Positions 7,023 to 14,547 of a DNA stretch of 15,218 nt are shown one piece after another. The notes under the pieces were generated by a model, which worked only from the letters and a program-made list of their open reading frames with translations, searched no databases and was not told where the DNA came from. The first letter of the stretch is position 1. Every line of letters starts with the position of its first letter. Position numbers and translations under genes: made by a program. The DNA is from an uncultured Prevotella sp. Its GTDB lineage: Bacteria; Bacteroidota; Bacteroidia; Bacteroidales; Bacteroidaceae. The stretch lies in contig URSZ01000053.1 of the NCBI GenBank assembly GCA_900550635.1, forward strand, positions 1 through 15,218. The letters are read 5' to 3'.

Positions 7023-8450
7023 CTATTGTTCGGCGGCAAACAAAGGATCCCATGGCGGCAAAAGCGTAGGCTTCTGCTCGAGGAGTTTTAAAGTTTCGGG
7101 CGAAACGAAACGTTTCTCTGCCACGAGGCGGAACGTGTAGTCGTCAAACCATTTGTCGGTCATCACGAGGTAGCCGCCCTGCCCCGACGAAGCTCCCCAC
7201 GAGTTCTCCACTTTCCACTTCACTGGCTTGCCGTCTCTGTCGAGGTCAACAGCCATGAGTGTCATGGCGTGCGACGACATGGAAGCGAACGTGCGTATGC
7301 GCTGTTCCTTTGTCATGTTGAAATCAACGCCGAGGAAAAGCGAGTAATCGTAGTTGTTTTCGTCCAACAGGCCTGTTTTGCTATCGAGGAACTTGCCCAC
7401 GTCGCAGGAGTAGTACATCATAACGCTGTCCTTGATTGAGCGTATGGCTATTTGCTTTATGCTGTCCATTGGAAGGTTGATGTACGTCCAGTTCTCGCCG
7501 TCGTAGGCGTGGCGGTCCATGTCGATTTCGTAAGTCTTGTAATACGGGCGCGTAGGGTCGTTCATGAGCATTACATAACTGTTCTTCAAGTCCTGTCCCA
7601 CGTATTCCTTGTAAAAACCGAGCGGCGTGTAAGTGCGCGTGTCAACCTTCTTGCCTGCGCTGTCGGTGCGCGTCCACTCGAACTGCGTTGGCGGTTCGCC
7701 GAGGAACATGGTAAGCATGTGGTAAACCGTACCGAGCATTTCCGTCTTGCGTTTCTGTATGTCGGTTTTCTTGGTTTTGTTAGCCACAGCTTCACGTAAT
7801 TCCAAACCAAACTGACGCAGTTTGTAGGAAACCAGTTTTGCCATGCTGTTTGTATAGTTCGAAGCCGTAGTTTCGGGCATAACCTCGGCGGGAACAAGGC
7901 CATATTTCGTTACAATGTCGGAAATACCTGTGAACTGTCCGCCGTCTGAAATGGGATTCTTGAAAAGCCACTCCACATATTTGTCGTCGAAAGGCTTGTC
8001 GGCGCTGTCGATTACCGATTGCAGGAAAAGGTTAGACTTTTCGAGCTGGTCATAGAAAAAGCAATAGTTCTGCGAGAACTGGAATGCTCCAAGGTTGTAC
8101 TTTGCTATCATTTGCGCGCGCAGAACATTCAATCCAGAGAAAAGCCAGCAGCGCCCGGAGCTCATTTGGTCGGTTATTCCTTTCGAAGACACGCTGTGCG
8201 AGAAATTCTTGTCGTCCGCCAAAGGATTGTGCAGGTTCTTGGCCAGCTGGTCGATATTGTTGTTTGAAAATACCTTGCGCAAAGCCTTGTCAGCCTGCGT
8301 TCCGGTTTGCGCCTTCCTGAATCCTTCGAGCATTTCGGGCGTTATTCCCCCGCCATTGTCCTGGGCGCAGGCGTTTATTACTATCACCGTCAATGCCGCG
8401 AGCAGGATGATGAGTTTCTTGACTGTGATGTTTCTTTTTCCGAATGTCAT
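7023..8450 (-). CDS. Exported papain-like C1B cysteine peptidase (bleomycin hydrolase / aminopeptidase C family)
   Basis: The 475-residue product has the full C1B catalytic set. Gln95 is in ITDQ, the nucleophile Cys101 is in SSGRCWLFSGLN, His394 is in SSHAMTLMAVD and Asn416 is in KVENSWG. The length fits bleomycin hydrolase/PepC (about 450 residues). Canonical members are cytosolic hexamers. This one begins with a positively charged start and a hydrophobic run (residues 11-27) ending VINACAQD. That is either a lipoprotein signal with Cys28 as the lipidated residue or an ordinary signal peptide, so it should act in the periplasm or at the surface. The C-terminus (PPWDPLFAAEQ) is extended beyond the last catalytic residue; in PepC the C-terminus sits in the active site and sets aminopeptidase activity. 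The gene follows the CoA-transferase by 51 bases with no visible terminator or -7 box between them, so co-transcription is possible. A terminator follows at 6976-7014. Confidence 0.88.
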   Translation of the reverse strand: MTFGKRNITVKKLIILLAALTVIVINACAQDNGGGITPEMLEGFRKAQTGTQADKALRKVFSNNNIDQLAKNLHNPLADDKNFSHSVSSKGITDQMSSGRCWLFSGLNVLRAQMIAKYNLGAFQFSQNYCFFYDQLEKSNLFLQSVIDSADKPFDDKYVEWLFKNPISDGGQFTGISDIVTKYGLVPAEVMPETTASNYTNSMAKLVSYKLRQFGLELREAVANKTKKTDIQKRKTEMLGTVYHMLTMFLGEPPTQFEWTRTDSAGKKVDTRTYTPLGFYKEYVGQDLKNSYVMLMNDPTRPYYKTYEIDMDRHAYDGENWTYINLPMDSIKQIAIRSIKDSVMMYYSCDVGKFLDSKTGLLDENNYDYSLFLGVDFNMTKEQRIRTFASMSSHAMTLMAVDLDRDGKPVKWKVENSWGASSGQGGYLVMTDKWFDDYTFRLVAEKRFVSPETLKLLEQKPTLLPPWDPLFAAEQ

Positions 8451-8501
8451 GATATTTTTTTATTGTTTAGATAAGGTTATTTTCAGTTCACAGTGTTCTC
8501 A

Positions 8502-10016
8502 TTATTCTTTTATGTATTCGCTCCAGTCTATGAGGCGCATGTCGCCCTTGCGCATGTAAGTGTCGTGCAATGCGAAAGCTGCCGAGAGGCAGTGGTGCGT
8601 ATGCCCGCCGTAAGCCGAAGCAATTCTCATGTACTCCTCAAGAATCGGGCGGTAGTCGGGATGTGCCACCTTAATAAGTTCCTTTGCCTTGTCGAGCGTA
8701 CACTTGCCGCGCAGGTCGGCTACGCCATATTCGGTTACAACGGCGCAAACAAAGTGGCTCGTGTGATCAACGTGCGAGCAGAACGGCACAACAGAACTTA
8801 TCTTTCCATCCTTGGCCGTAGAGCCGCAAGTGAATATGCTTATGTAAGCCGAATTGGTAAAGTCGGCCGAACCGCCTATGCCGTTCATCATCTTGGTGCC
8901 GCAAACCTTTGTGGAGTTCACGTCGCCATAGATGTCTACTTCGAGCGCCGTGTTCATCGAGCACACGCCAATGCGCGAAATCACCTCGGGCGAGTTTGAT
9001 ATTTCCGACGGACGCAGCACAAGGCGTTCCTTGAACAGGTCGATGTTTGAATACATGTTCTCGAGTTCCTTTCCCGTAACCGTAAGCGAACAGGTGGAAG
9101 CCATTTTAATCCTACCTTCGAGCATGAGGTCGAGGCAGGCGTTCTGCAACACCTCGGTGTAAATGCTGAAATCGGGAATGTCCTTGTTGCTGCCGAGCGC
9201 CTGGAGTACGGCATTGGCTCCCGAACCTACACCGCTCTGAAGGTTAAGGAAAGTCTTCGGTATGTATCCCTTCTTCATGTTCCAGAGCAGGAAGTCGGCC
9301 ACGTTGTTGCCTATCTTGTCGGTAGTCTCGCACGATTCCTTGAAAGCCCTTGCTTCGTCGGGAAGGTTTACTTCAACCACACCCACAATCCTGCTCTTTT
9401 CAACCTCCACGTATGGAACGCCAATGCGGTCGTTCACGTTCATTATATTAATAGGTTTGCGGAAAGGCACGTCGGGAATCTCGTAAATGTCGTGCATGCC
9501 TATCAGCTTGTCGGAATGGTAACGGTTAAGCTCGAGGAATATTCCGCGCGTTGCCACACGTGCTATCGTAGGTATGATACCAACTCCCACGGTAGGATAA
9601 AAGCGCACTTTTTCTCCGTGTTCCTCTATGGCGCACACTTCTATAATAGCCCAGTCCACCTCGCCGTAATGTCCCTGGCGAATCTTGTTGGCCATACACG
9701 AGAGGTTGAGGTCGGTGTATTTTATTTCGTTTCGGTTAACGCATTTTCTGAAAGAAGAATTAGTAGTATACGGCGCGCGGAAATTGAGTGCCTTTTCTTC
9801 GGCCAGTATTCCGTCGGCGCTCTGCCCTGTCGAGGCGCCGGTATAAAGGTTTATTTTGAACGGACGCCCTGCTTCGTGTTCGCGATGGGCCTTGGCGGCA
9901 ATTTCGGGAGTAATGGCCTTGGGAACACCCGACGGTGTGAAACCTCCCAATCCTATAGTCTGTCCGTTTTCTACGTATGCTGCTGCCTCGGCGGCAGTAA
10001 TTCTTCTTAATGCCAT
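8502..10016 (-). CDS. Acetyl-CoA hydrolase/transferase family protein, likely succinyl-CoA:acetate CoA-transferase
   Basis: The 504-residue protein aligns by eye with class I CoA-transferases of the acetyl-CoA hydrolase family (AarC/Cat1 group). IGLGGFTPSGVPK is near the N-terminus (21-33). YTEVLQNA has Glu288 in the position of the glutamate that forms the thioester with CoA, and GIGGSADF at 379-386 is the conserved glycine-rich oxyanion/CoA-binding loop. Members of this group move CoA between succinate and acetate, and also act on propionate or butyrate substrates; exact acceptor use cannot be read from sequence. In Bacteroidales it fits succinate/propionate fermentation, next to the fumarate reductase operon about 6 kb away on the same strand. 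A TAnnTTTG box lies 32 bases upstream. The ATG at 10014-10016 gives the usual MALRRI-type N-terminus. It borders the 605-bp AT-rich gap that holds the DnaA-box-like cluster. Confidence 0.92.
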   Translation of the reverse strand: MALRRITAAEAAAYVENGQTIGLGGFTPSGVPKAITPEIAAKAHREHEAGRPFKINLYTGASTGQSADGILAEEKALNFRAPYTTNSSFRKCVNRNEIKYTDLNLSCMANKIRQGHYGEVDWAIIEVCAIEEHGEKVRFYPTVGVGIIPTIARVATRGIFLELNRYHSDKLIGMHDIYEIPDVPFRKPINIMNVNDRIGVPYVEVEKSRIVGVVEVNLPDEARAFKESCETTDKIGNNVADFLLWNMKKGYIPKTFLNLQSGVGSGANAVLQALGSNKDIPDFSIYTEVLQNACLDLMLEGRIKMASTCSLTVTGKELENMYSNIDLFKERLVLRPSEISNSPEVISRIGVCSMNTALEVDIYGDVNSTKVCGTKMMNGIGGSADFTNSAYISIFTCGSTAKDGKISSVVPFCSHVDHTSHFVCAVVTEYGVADLRGKCTLDKAKELIKVAHPDYRPILEEYMRIASAYGGHTHHCLSAAFALHDTYMRKGDMRLIDWSEYIKE

Positions 10017-10233
10017 CTATTATTTTTTAATTTTACATGTTTTGCTTGCAAAATTACGCAAAAAAGCACTAATATTAAACGAAGTAGCTTTCAAAAATCT
10101 TTTTTATGGCTCTTAAACCTGCTTTTATGCCTGTTTTTGGCTTTAAGGACATGACCACGAAAGGCATGAACAATAAGAATCATACATTTTATATTTTTCT
10201 TAAGAAGAATACTTCTGTTGCTGATGATAGATA
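10017..10233. other. AT-rich non-coding stretch left of the 9-mer cluster
   Basis: I see no credible gene here. It is strongly AT-rich with runs of A and T, contains the perfect palindrome TTCTTAAGAA at 10197-10206, and overlaps the CoA-transferase promoter box at its left end. If the neighbouring cluster is a replication origin, this is where an easily melted region could sit; that is inference. Confidence 0.45.
10049..10056 (-). promoter_or_regulatory. -7 promoter element (TAATTTTG) for the CoA-transferase
   Basis: On the minus strand the box reads TAATTTTG, matching TAnnTTTG, 32 bases before the ATG. A TTCG about 20 bases further upstream may be a weak -33 element; no exact TTTG is at the expected spacing. 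Confidence 0.5.
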
Positions 10234-10584
10234 TGTTGAAACTGTTGAAATCTTTCTGTTAAAAAATTTTGCTGTTTCGTTTTCCACGTTTGCGGCCTTG
10301 TTGTCCTCATGTTATCAACAGGCTTTAAAAACCACAACTCGCTGTTTTTCTTTTGATGTGCGGTAATTTTATGCAGGTTTTCCACAGTATGTGCAAAACG
10401 TGTGTGTTTAAAATTTTTTTGTGCTCCAGGCTGTGAAAAACAGTTGAAAAACCAATGATAATTGCTGGAGAATTTCCCTCTTTTCCACTTTTTGCGGTTT
10501 TTCGGTTTTGCTTTGCATGCCTTTTGAGTGCTTTCTGTGGATTGTTTTAATACTTATCAAAGGGTTTTGCACAGCTTTTCAACA
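10234..10584. other. Cluster of DnaA-box-like 9-mers, candidate replication origin (oriC)
   Basis: About twelve 9-mers close to TTTTCCACA/TTATCAACA lie in 350 bases. Plus strand: TTTTCCACG 10280, TTATCAACA 10312, TTTTCCACA 10378, TTTTCCACT 10481, TTTTGCACA 10565 and TTTTCAACA 10576. Minus strand, given by left coordinate: GTTTCAACA 10234, ATTTCAACA 10243, TTTTGCACA 10390, TTTTTCACA 10432, TTTTCAACT 10442 and CAATCCACA 10536. The best two are one mismatch from the general DnaA box TTATCCACA. The host region is AT-rich and non-coding. The gene orientation also fits an origin: all seven genes to the left run leftward, and three of the four to the right run rightward. No dnaA gene is in the window. 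The sites could instead belong to another DNA-binding protein. Confidence 0.45.
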
Positions 10585-10604
10585 GGGTTTTGAACATATT
10601 TGCC

Positions 10605-10612
10605 TAATTTTG
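10605..10612 (+). promoter_or_regulatory. -7 promoter element (TAATTTTG) for the SpoU methyltransferase
   Basis: TAATTTTG matches TAnnTTTG and ends 9 bases before the ATG at 10622. No exact TTTG lies at the usual spacing; TTTTC at 10576-10580, inside a DnaA-like 9-mer, is nearest. A start site a few bases after the box would leave almost no leader. Confidence 0.5.
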
Positions 10613-10621
10613 CTTCCTGTT

Positions 10622-11155
10622 ATGAGAAAGCTGAAAGTAACCGAGTTGAACCGCCTTGACGTGGAGCAGTTCAAGGCTTCGGTAAAGACGCCTCTGGCCG
10701 TTGTGCTCGACGATGTGCGCAGTATGCACAACGTAGGTTCCGTTTTCCGCACGGCCGACGCTTTCCGCGCCGAGCTTGTATGTTTGTGCGGTATCACGTC
10801 GTGTCCTCCGCATGCCGAGATACACAAAACGGCCCTCGGGGCTGAGGATTCCGTGGAATGGAAGCATTACGGTTCGGCCATGGAGGCGGTGCAGGAGTTG
10901 CATGCTGCCGGATTTGAGGTTTATGCCTTGGAACAGGTGGAGGGAAGCGTTTCGCTGAACGACTTTGTGCCCGAAAACGGTAAGAAATACGCCATAGTGC
11001 TCGGCAACGAGGTAAAAGGCGTGGCCCAGGAAGTGGTAGACGCATGCGACGGGGCTTTGGAGATACCACAGTTCGGCACGAAACACTCCCTTAACGTCTC
11101 AGTGTCGGGAGGGATAGCGATATGGCATTTCGCAAAATCGTTGCTCGGGTTGTAA
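10622..11155 (+). CDS. SpoU/TrmH-family RNA 2'-O-ribose methyltransferase
   Basis: I start at the ATG at 10622 (177 residues). The longer open frame upstream would begin inside the non-coding 9-mer cluster and adds residues that do not fit the family. All three SPOUT signature motifs are present. Motif 1 is NVGSVFRTADAF at 37-48, with Asn37 and Arg43. Motif 2 is IVLGNEVKGV at 125-134. Motif 3 is IPQFGTKHSLNVSVSGGIAIW at 148-168. Motifs 2 and 3 form the trefoil knot that binds S-adenosylmethionine. The protein is nearly all catalytic domain, without the N-terminal RNA-binding extension of RlmB, so it may resemble small TrmH/TrmL-type enzymes; whether its target is tRNA or rRNA is unknown. It has its own -7 box just upstream and a strong terminator 47 bases after the stop, so it is a single-gene unit. 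Confidence 0.92.
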   Translation: MRKLKVTELNRLDVEQFKASVKTPLAVVLDDVRSMHNVGSVFRTADAFRAELVCLCGITSCPPHAEIHKTALGAEDSVEWKHYGSAMEAVQELHAAGFEVYALEQVEGSVSLNDFVPENGKKYAIVLGNEVKGVAQEVVDACDGALEIPQFGTKHSLNVSVSGGIAIWHFAKSLLGL

Positions 11156-11202
11156 GGCGCGTTGTCCCGCAAGTTAGTTTGCTTGTATAAAAATATTGTT
11201 CC

Positions 11203-11229
11203 GGACGCGGAACCGGCGCGTCCTTTTTT
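11203..11229 (+). terminator. Rho-independent terminator after the SpoU methyltransferase
   Basis: Perfect 7-base GC-rich arms GGACGCG (11203-11209) and CGCGTCC (11217-11223) flank a 7-base loop, followed directly by six T. It lies 47 bases after the stop codon on the plus strand. Confidence 0.85.
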
Positions 11230-11248
11230 GTCCGCATAATATAAGACA

Positions 11249-11367
11249 GTTTTCACCCCGTCCGGAAAGGGGCAAAAAATATGTCTGACATATTTTGAAA
11301 TAGGTCAGACATATTTTAAAATACAAGGCACATATTTTTTATTTGCTGCGGGAGGGGTGTAAAAGGC
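11249..11367 (-). repeat. Intergenic three-unit palindromic repeat element, copy B
   Basis: Three abutting 21-bp units lie at 11276-11296, 11297-11317 and 11318-11338, collinear with copies A and C without indels. The unit at 11276-11296 is a perfect palindrome with arms AAAATATGTC / GACATATTTT and a central T. Read on the minus strand, in the direction of nadB, the two less symmetrical units come first and the perfect palindrome last, the same order as copy A after GH31 and copy C after dacB. It begins 125 bases past the nadB stop. Near-inverted flanks bound the copy: TTTTCACCCC at 11250-11259 and GGGGTGTAAAA at 11354-11364, differing by one inserted base. The copy sits between two convergent genes, beyond the SpoU terminator. 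Confidence 0.8.
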
Positions 11368-11463
11368 TGGTCCACAGTTTTCACTTTCCAGCTCCCGAAA
11401 CAGACAGTTTCCTTGCCTTTTTACGTACTCTGAAAGATTGTCCGTGCGGCTTCCTTGGCGGGG

Positions 11464-13053
11464 TTATTTCTGGTCGTAAGCGTGCTTTGGATAATCTATC
11501 GTGTAGTGCAGCCCGCGACTCTCCTTGCGTTCTATTGCCTGGCGAGTTATGAGGTAGCCCACGTTAATCATGTTGCGCAGCTCGCAGATGTCGCGTGTGG
11601 CCTTTACGCGCTTGAACAGTTCTTCGGTCTCTTCGTAGAGTATGTCCAGGCGTGTCCAGGCGCGCTTCAGTCGCAGGTCGGAACGCACTATGCCCACGTA
11701 GTTCGACATGGTCTGCCCCACTTCCTTCACGTCCTGCGCCACGAGCACCTTTTCCTCGTTCGTCATCGTACCCTCGTCGTTCCATTCGGGTATGTTGTTA
11801 TTGAAGTCATACTTGTCGATGTTTGCCAGGCTGTGGTCGGCCGCCGCTTTGGCGTACACCACGGCCTCGATGAGCGAGTTGCTGGCTAAGCGGTTGCCGC
11901 CGTGCAGCCCCGTGCAGGAGCATTCGCCAACGGCGTAGAGCCTGTTTATCGACGAGCAGGCGTTGAGGTCCACCTTTATGCCACCGCACAGGTAGTGCGC
12001 GCACGGCACAACGGGAATATAGTCCTTCGTTATGTCGATACCTATCGAAAGGCATTTTTTGTAAATGTTCGGGAAGTGATGTTTCGTTTCCTCGGGGTCT
12101 TTGTGCGTCACGTCCAAGCATACGTGGTCGAGGCCGTGTATCTTCATCTCCTTGTCTATGGCGCGCGCCACGATGTCGCGCGGGGCGAGCGACAGACGCT
12201 TGTCGTACTTTTGCATGAACTGCTCGCCGTTGGGCAGGCGCAACACGCCGCCGTAGCCGCGCATGGCTTCGGTGATGAGATAAGCCGGATGAGTCTCGCC
12301 GTGGTGGAACAGTGCCGTTGGGTGGAACTGTATGAACTCCATGCCCTGCACGGTGGCCTTGGCGCGGTAAGCCATGGCTATTCCGTCGCCCGTGGCGATG
12401 TTGGGGTTGGTCGTTGCGGAGTACACCGCCCCTACCCCGCCTGTTGCCAGCAGCGTTACGCGCGACAGGAAGGTGTCGATTTTCCCCGTGTCGGGGTCGA
12501 GAATGTATGCCCCGTAGCATTCAATGTCGGGAGTGCGTCGCGTAACCTCTATGCCCAGGTGGTGCTGCGTGATGATTTCTACGGCAAAGTGGTTTTCGAG
12601 TATTGTGATGTTTGGCGTGTGGCGCACGGTTTCGATAAGTCCTCTTTGTATCTCGAAGCCGGTGTCGTCGGCGTGGTGAAGTATGCGGAACTCCGAGTGG
12701 CCTCCCTCGCGGTGAAGGTCGAACGTGCCGTCTTCCTTCTTGTCGAAGTGCACGCCGTTGTCGACGAGGAACTTGATTCCCGCCGGGGCTTCGCGCACAA
12801 CCTTTTCCACGGCTGCGGGGTCGCTTATGTAGTCGCCCGCAATCATGGTGTCCTTTATGTGCTTTTCAAAGTTGTCTACCTCCAGGTTCGTAACCGAGGC
12901 CACGCCTCCTTGCGCCTTGGCCGTGTTTGCTTCTTCGAGTGTGGTTTTGCATACGAGCGCCACCTTGCCTTTGTTGGCGCGTGCAACGTGCAGGGCGTAA
13001 CACATTCCTGCTACTCCCGAACCGATGATGAGAAAATCGAATTTGCGGATCAT
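11464..13053 (-). CDS. nadB: L-aspartate oxidase (NAD biosynthesis)
   Basis: The 529-residue flavoprotein belongs to the FrdA/SdhA superfamily but has NadB-specific features. FAD-binding GSGVAG is at 11-16 and AQGGVASV near 47-54. HREGGHS is at 114-120, a NadB signature that replaces the fumarate reductase sequence. QFHPT is at 242-246, PRDIVARAID has Arg292 as the expected catalytic arginine, HYLCGG is at 353-358, and GECSCTGLHGGNRLASNSL at 377-395 is typical of NadB. It oxidises L-aspartate to iminoaspartate, which NadA condenses with dihydroxyacetone phosphate to quinolinate. In anaerobes NadB can use fumarate as electron acceptor. nadA and nadC are not in the window. It is divergent from dacB with 95 bases between the starts, has its own -7 box 20 bases upstream, and is the only gene right of 10.6 kb on the minus strand. 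Confidence 0.94.
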   Translation of the reverse strand: MIRKFDFLIIGSGVAGMCYALHVARANKGKVALVCKTTLEEANTAKAQGGVASVTNLEVDNFEKHIKDTMIAGDYISDPAAVEKVVREAPAGIKFLVDNGVHFDKKEDGTFDLHREGGHSEFRILHHADDTGFEIQRGLIETVRHTPNITILENHFAVEIITQHHLGIEVTRRTPDIECYGAYILDPDTGKIDTFLSRVTLLATGGVGAVYSATTNPNIATGDGIAMAYRAKATVQGMEFIQFHPTALFHHGETHPAYLITEAMRGYGGVLRLPNGEQFMQKYDKRLSLAPRDIVARAIDKEMKIHGLDHVCLDVTHKDPEETKHHFPNIYKKCLSIGIDITKDYIPVVPCAHYLCGGIKVDLNACSSINRLYAVGECSCTGLHGGNRLASNSLIEAVVYAKAAADHSLANIDKYDFNNNIPEWNDEGTMTNEEKVLVAQDVKEVGQTMSNYVGIVRSDLRLKRAWTRLDILYEETEELFKRVKATRDICELRNMINVGYLITRQAIERKESRGLHYTIDYPKHAYDQK

Positions 13054-13073
13054 TGTATTTTGTTTTTACACCG

Positions 13074-13081
13074 CAAAACTA
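13074..13081 (-). promoter_or_regulatory. -7 promoter element (TAGTTTTG) for nadB
   Basis: On the minus strand the box reads TAGTTTTG, matching TAnnTTTG, 20 bases before the nadB ATG. It shares the 95-bp divergent gap with the dacB box. No clear -33 TTTG is present at about 20 bases. Confidence 0.5.
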
Positions 13082-13132
13082 ACAAAAAAGACTGTTCGTT
13101 TAATAGTTACGAGCAAAATAATAATTTTTTGT

Positions 13133-13140
13133 TACCTTTG
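13133..13140 (+). promoter_or_regulatory. -7 promoter element (TACCTTTG) for dacB
   Basis: TACCTTTG matches TAnnTTTG and ends 8 bases before the first ATG (13149) or 14 bases before the second in-frame ATG (13155). It is back-to-back with the nadB box. Confidence 0.5.
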
Positions 13141-13148
13141 AATCCGAA

Positions 13149-14432
13149 ATGTCAATGCGTAAATTACTTTTCGGAGTCTTTTTGTGTGTGCTTTCGTTGT
13201 TTTCAAAAGCACAGGACACTGTTTCCATACCGGTTGTCCCCGACACGGTTTCGCTCGCTTCGGGAGTTTCGTATGTTTACTCCTCGCTGTTCGACGGCAC
13301 GTCGCCTGCCGATTCGCTCATGCCCTGGCCGCAGAGGGTGAAAAGCCGGTTGGACAGCCTTATGTCCGACGAGCTTCTATCGACCTCGCAACTTGGCATG
13401 TGCGTGTACGACATAACGGCCGATTCCCTGCTTTACGGGCATAACATGCAGCAGACCTTGCGCCCCGCAAGTACCGAAAAACTGCTCACGGCTATCACGG
13501 CGCTGCACGTGTTGGGCGGGTCGTTCCGCTTTGTTACGTCGCTTTACGTGGACGGCGAGGTTAGGGATTCGGTGCTGTACGGAAACGTGTACATCAAGGG
13601 CGGCATGGACCCGGCGTTCGGGCACGACGACATGCGCGCCTTTGCCAATTCGCTCATCGAAAAGGGAATTTACAGGATAGACGGCGAGATAGTGGCCGAC
13701 ATTTCGTTCAAGGACACGCTGCGTTGGGGCAACGGATGGTGCTGGGACGACGAAATGGAACGGCTCACTCCCCTGCTCTACAACGGCAAGGACTGTTTCA
13801 TGGCCGAGTTTTTCAGCGCCCTGCAGGACGACAGCATTAAGTCGCGCGGAACGTTCTCATACGGCGTTACACCGCACGAGGGCGAAGTGTTCTGCCTCGT
13901 GAGCCGCTACCACACTATCGACCAGATTCTAATGCCCATGATGAAGGAGAGCGACAACATGTACGCCGAGGCTTTGTTTTACCAGATAGGCGCGGGCAAG
14001 GGAAACGACTATGCCACGGCCGAACATTCGGCGGCCAGGATAAAGGAACTGATTAACCGCATAGGATTGGACGCCTCGCGTTACAGGATTGCCGACGGCA
14101 GCGGCCTTTCGCTATACAACTACTCCTCGCCCGAATTGCTCGTGGCCATGCTGCGCTATGCCCATTCGCGCACAAACATCTTCGAACACCTTTATTATTC
14201 GCTGCCCGTGGCGGGAGTGGACGGCACGCTATCGCGGCGCATGCTGCGCACCTCGGCCGAAAGTAACGTGTATGCCAAGACGGGCACGCTCGAGGGGGTT
14301 TCGACACTTGCCGGATATGCCTGGTCGCGCGACCGTCACCTGCTGGCATTCGCCATAATGAACCAGGGAATCCTGCGCACGCGCCACGCACATGCTTTCC
14401 AGAACAAGGTGTGCCGCATACTGACCGAATAA
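13149..14432 (+). CDS. dacB: D-alanyl-D-alanine carboxypeptidase/endopeptidase (PBP4-type, peptidase family S13)
   Basis: The 427-residue protein has all three penicillin-binding motifs of the S13 family in order. SxxK is STEK with Ser108 as nucleophile and Lys111. SxN is SDN at 268-270. KTGT is at 377-380. The wide gap between the first and second motifs is typical of PBP4/DacB, which carries extra domains there. An N-terminal signal peptide (MSMRKLLFGVFLCVLSLFSKAQD) sends it to the periplasm, where such enzymes trim or cleave D-Ala peptide bonds in peptidoglycan. It is somewhat shorter than E. coli PBP4 but nothing essential is missing. Start choice is between ATG 13149 and ATG 13155, two codons apart, with the same signal peptide. 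It appears monocistronic: its -7 box is 8 bases upstream and an inverted repeat and repeat element C follow the stop. Confidence 0.93.
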   Translation: MSMRKLLFGVFLCVLSLFSKAQDTVSIPVVPDTVSLASGVSYVYSSLFDGTSPADSLMPWPQRVKSRLDSLMSDELLSTSQLGMCVYDITADSLLYGHNMQQTLRPASTEKLLTAITALHVLGGSFRFVTSLYVDGEVRDSVLYGNVYIKGGMDPAFGHDDMRAFANSLIEKGIYRIDGEIVADISFKDTLRWGNGWCWDDEMERLTPLLYNGKDCFMAEFFSALQDDSIKSRGTFSYGVTPHEGEVFCLVSRYHTIDQILMPMMKESDNMYAEALFYQIGAGKGNDYATAEHSAARIKELINRIGLDASRYRIADGSGLSLYNYSSPELLVAMLRYAHSRTNIFEHLYYSLPVAGVDGTLSRRMLRTSAESNVYAKTGTLEGVSTLAGYAWSRDRHLLAFAIMNQGILRTRHAHAFQNKVCRILTE

Positions 14433-14482
14433 CCCCTACCCCGTTTATCTCCGGCTAAGTATCCCGGAACGCACAGCCGATT

Positions 14483-14522
14483 AACCCTTTTTAATTAACG
14501 CTTCGGCCCGAAAAGGGTTTTA
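14483..14522 (+). terminator. Possible terminator hairpin after dacB
   Basis: Perfect 9-base arms AACCCTTTT (14483-14491) and AAAAGGGTT (14511-14519) are separated by a 19-base loop. Only a short T run follows (14518-14521), so termination strength is doubtful. It lies 50 bases after the dacB stop. Confidence 0.5.
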
Positions 14523-14547
14523 CAGACAAAAAAGCACTCTCCTTTCT

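Noticed and set aside
6937..7053. N-terminal extension of GH31 to an upstream ATG
   Set aside because: It would overlap the peptidase 3' end and the terminator hairpin, and would bury the signal peptide 39 residues in.
10234..10584. Support for an origin from GC skew inside this window
   Set aside because: A rough hand count in one stretch of dacB showed no clear G over C excess; the window is too short and gene-biased, so I do not use skew as evidence.
10508..10621. Upstream extension of the SpoU methyltransferase frame
   Set aside because: It covers the DnaA-like 9-mers and the -7 box; the family N-terminus begins at the ATG at 10622.
11276..11338. CRISPR array reading of the tandem 21-bp units
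   Set aside because: The units abut with no spacers, there are only three per copy, and no cas genes are present.
11902..13341. Long plus-strand open frame (479 codons) antisense to nadB
   Set aside because: It lies opposite clear nadB sequence with all catalytic motifs and has no recognisable protein features; long antisense frames are expected in GC-rich codon usage.
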